Source: Aquimarina rhabdastrellae
Lineage (GTDB): Bacteria > Bacteroidota > Bacteroidia > Flavobacteriales > Flavobacteriaceae
Direction of reading: 5' to 3'
Assembly (NCBI GenBank): GCA_947387485.1
Contig: CANDNT010000026.1
Location: 1 to 34,254 of the forward strand
DNA length: 34,254 nt
Position numbers and translations under genes: made by a program. Numbering within the stretch: position 1 is the first letter of the stretch; every line of letters starts with the position of its first letter. Below, piece after piece: positions 33,028 to 34,254 of this stretch. Below the pieces are notes generated by a model. The model searched no databases. It was not told the origin of the DNA and saw only the letters and a program-made list of their open reading frames with translations.

Positions 33028-33059
33028 CAAATATAATTGTATTTTGTTTATAAATCCAA
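33028..33059 (-). promoter_or_regulatory. Promoter of tRNA-Gly
   Basis: Minus strand TTG (33059-33057), 21 bases, TATATTTG (33035-33028). The start is about 10 bases before the tRNA. Confidence 0.65.
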
Positions 33060-33319
33060 GCTTTTTTAAAGTTTTTTATCGCAAAAACAACAATTAACTA
33101 ACATTCAAATACTTAAACTTTTCAACGTTAATAACAAAGTCATTCGTCTTAATAAAAATGTAATTCATCGAAAGTTTCTATCATATTATCCGACCATTTC
33201 AATAGCAATGTACTATATTTTTATATCTTTACACTGTATTTTTAATACCCTAAAACCCAAAGGATAAAAGCCCTCAAAAGTTTTAAAATACGACAATGTA
33301 CACCGAAACCCATTATGAT
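33060..33319. other. AT-rich spacer upstream of surface protein gene
   Basis: No gene, strong hairpin or clear -7 box was recognised. An ATG at 33296 is in frame with the following gene but would add eight residues before its signal peptide. Confidence 0.4.
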
Positions 33320-34254
33320 ATGAAATTAAATTTACTTTCAATTTTGTTCATTCTCATTGTAGCTTATACCTCACAAGCTCAAGTAAAAGTTGGCGAAAAC
33401 CCAGATCAAATACACAATTCTTCTTTGTTAGAATTAGAAAGTGCTGATAAAGTTTTTGTACTATCTAGAGTTAATGACAATCAAATGAATCAAATTTCCC
33501 CTTTAGCTGGAGGTATGGTTTATAACACAGACCAAAATTGTGTTTTTCAATATAATGGTACCAATTGGGTATCACTTTGTAGTAATACAAATCCTAACGA
33601 AACCATAACATTTATATTGGATAATAATGATGGAACTTTTAGTTATACAAATGAAAATGGTGATACAACTATTATTGATAAAGCACAGTTAGTAGACAAT
33701 AACAATGGTACTTTTACATTTATAAATGGAGCTACCTCTACTAACATTACTTTTAATGGTACTGATGATCAGCAATTAACGCTGGCTGCTGGAAATGTGC
33801 TTACTCTTGAAGATGGGGGAACGGTGAACTTAACGCCTTTCCTTGATAATACTGATGACCAAGCTATCACTGCTTCTTTAGATAATACTACTAATATCTT
33901 AACCATTACACTGGAAGATGGTGGAACACAAACTGTAGATTTCTCTACTATTCTTGCTGCTGCTGGTACTGATGATCAGCAATTAACGCTGGCTGCTGGA
34001 AATGTACTTACTCTTGAAGATGGGGGAACGGTGAACTTAACGCCTTTCCTTGATAATACTGATGACCAAGCTATCACTGCTTCTTTAGATAATACTACTA
34101 ATATCTTAACTATTACTCTGGAAGATGGTGGAACGCAAACCATAGACTTCTCTACTGTGCTTGCTGCTGCGGGTACTGATGATCAAACTGTAGATCAATT
34201 CCAGTTTGATAATACTACTAGCGAGCTTTCTATCTCCGTTGAAGATGATGGCGT
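33320..34254 (+). CDS. Large secreted repeat protein (5' part, runs off the window)
   Basis: From ATG 33320 the frame stays open to the window end (about 311 codons). Residues 1-20 are a signal peptide ending SQAQ. Next comes a domain with VGENPDQIHNSSLLELES and a later GGMVYNTDQNCVFQYNGTNWVSLC, a start seen on large flavobacterial surface or adhesin-like proteins. From about residue 147 there are 69-residue repeats (GTDDQQLTLAAGNVLTLEDG ... NTDDQAITASLDNTTNILTI ... GGTQTVDFSTILAAA): two complete and a third begun. They are Asp-, Thr- and Gly-rich and beta-strand-like. Probably an adhesin or a type IX-secreted filament; the C-terminus is needed to decide. Confidence 0.8.
   Translation, partial: MKLNLLSILFILIVAYTSQAQVKVGENPDQIHNSSLLELESADKVFVLSRVNDNQMNQISPLAGGMVYNTDQNCVFQYNGTNWVSLCSNTNPNETITFILDNNDGTFSYTNENGDTTIIDKAQLVDNNNGTFTFINGATSTNITFNGTDDQQLTLAAGNVLTLEDGGTVNLTPFLDNTDDQAITASLDNTTNILTITLEDGGTQTVDFSTILAAAGTDDQQLTLAAGNVLTLEDGGTVNLTPFLDNTDDQAITASLDNTTNILTITLEDGGTQTIDFSTVLAAAGTDDQTVDQFQFDNTTSELSISVEDDG
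33758..34171 (+). repeat. Two tandem 207-bp coding repeats
   Basis: Units 33758-33964 and 33965-34171 differ at about 11 bases by eye, mostly silent; a third, more diverged unit starts at 34172. Confidence 0.9.

Overview
The window is AT-rich (about one third GC by eye) and reads as a chromosome segment of a marine-type Flavobacteriaceae (Bacteroidota). The evidence is: many upstream regions carry the Bacteroidota -7 box TAnnTTTG and lack Shine-Dalgarno sequences; there are many lipoproteins with short signal peptides; and the set QueE, RluF, kynurenine 3-monooxygenase, kynureninase, TatA and PepE is typical of that family. The lanthipeptide leader resembles those seen in Kordia- or Aquimarina-like genomes. 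The genus is inference.

Layout. (1) 1-1430 has no intact gene. It holds two diverged copies of an unknown element and interleaved inverted repeats, probably mobile-element debris. (2) 1431-6065: queE, a secreted RidA-like lipoprotein, a HerA-type ATPase, then a tight run of lipoprotein, cupin and alpha/beta hydrolase. (3) 6207-8511 is an accessory patch: a GNAT acetyltransferase, two small membrane proteins, an orphan double-glycine leader peptide and the 3' remnant of rmuC. (4) 8577-19121 is mostly housekeeping: rluF, a VOC protein, a coiled-coil lipoprotein, an aldehyde dehydrogenase, kmo, an AraC regulator with DoxX, a SnoaL-like protein, an AhpD-like protein, a cupredoxin-like protein, a lipoprotein and kynU. 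Together kmo and kynU convert kynurenine to 3-hydroxyanthranilate.

(5) 19191-24184 is the most interesting part: a compact class I lanthipeptide locus. The dehydratase is split into a glutamylation protein (minus strand) and an elimination protein (plus strand), expressed divergently from a 77-bp region with overlapping promoters. The elimination gene is followed by a 62-residue precursor with five cysteines, a stable intercistronic hairpin and a LanC cyclase with all zinc ligands. Behind lanC lies a decayed second precursor core, recognisable by its reading frame, with a stop in it. No dedicated transporter or leader protease is in the locus. The nearest protease is a subtilisin-family lipoprotein at 24986-26458.

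(6) 24280-31142: an O-methyltransferase, the subtilisin-like lipoprotein, tatA, a secreted unknown, a membrane-anchored AraC regulator and two paralogous secreted proteins with a carboxypeptidase-regulatory-like domain, separated by strong hairpins. (7) 31252-34254: pepE and glsA as a pair, tRNA-Gly(TCC) on the minus strand, and the start of a large surface protein with near-identical 207-bp repeats that runs off the window. Residue and base positions were counted by hand. No alignments, folding or database searches were run.
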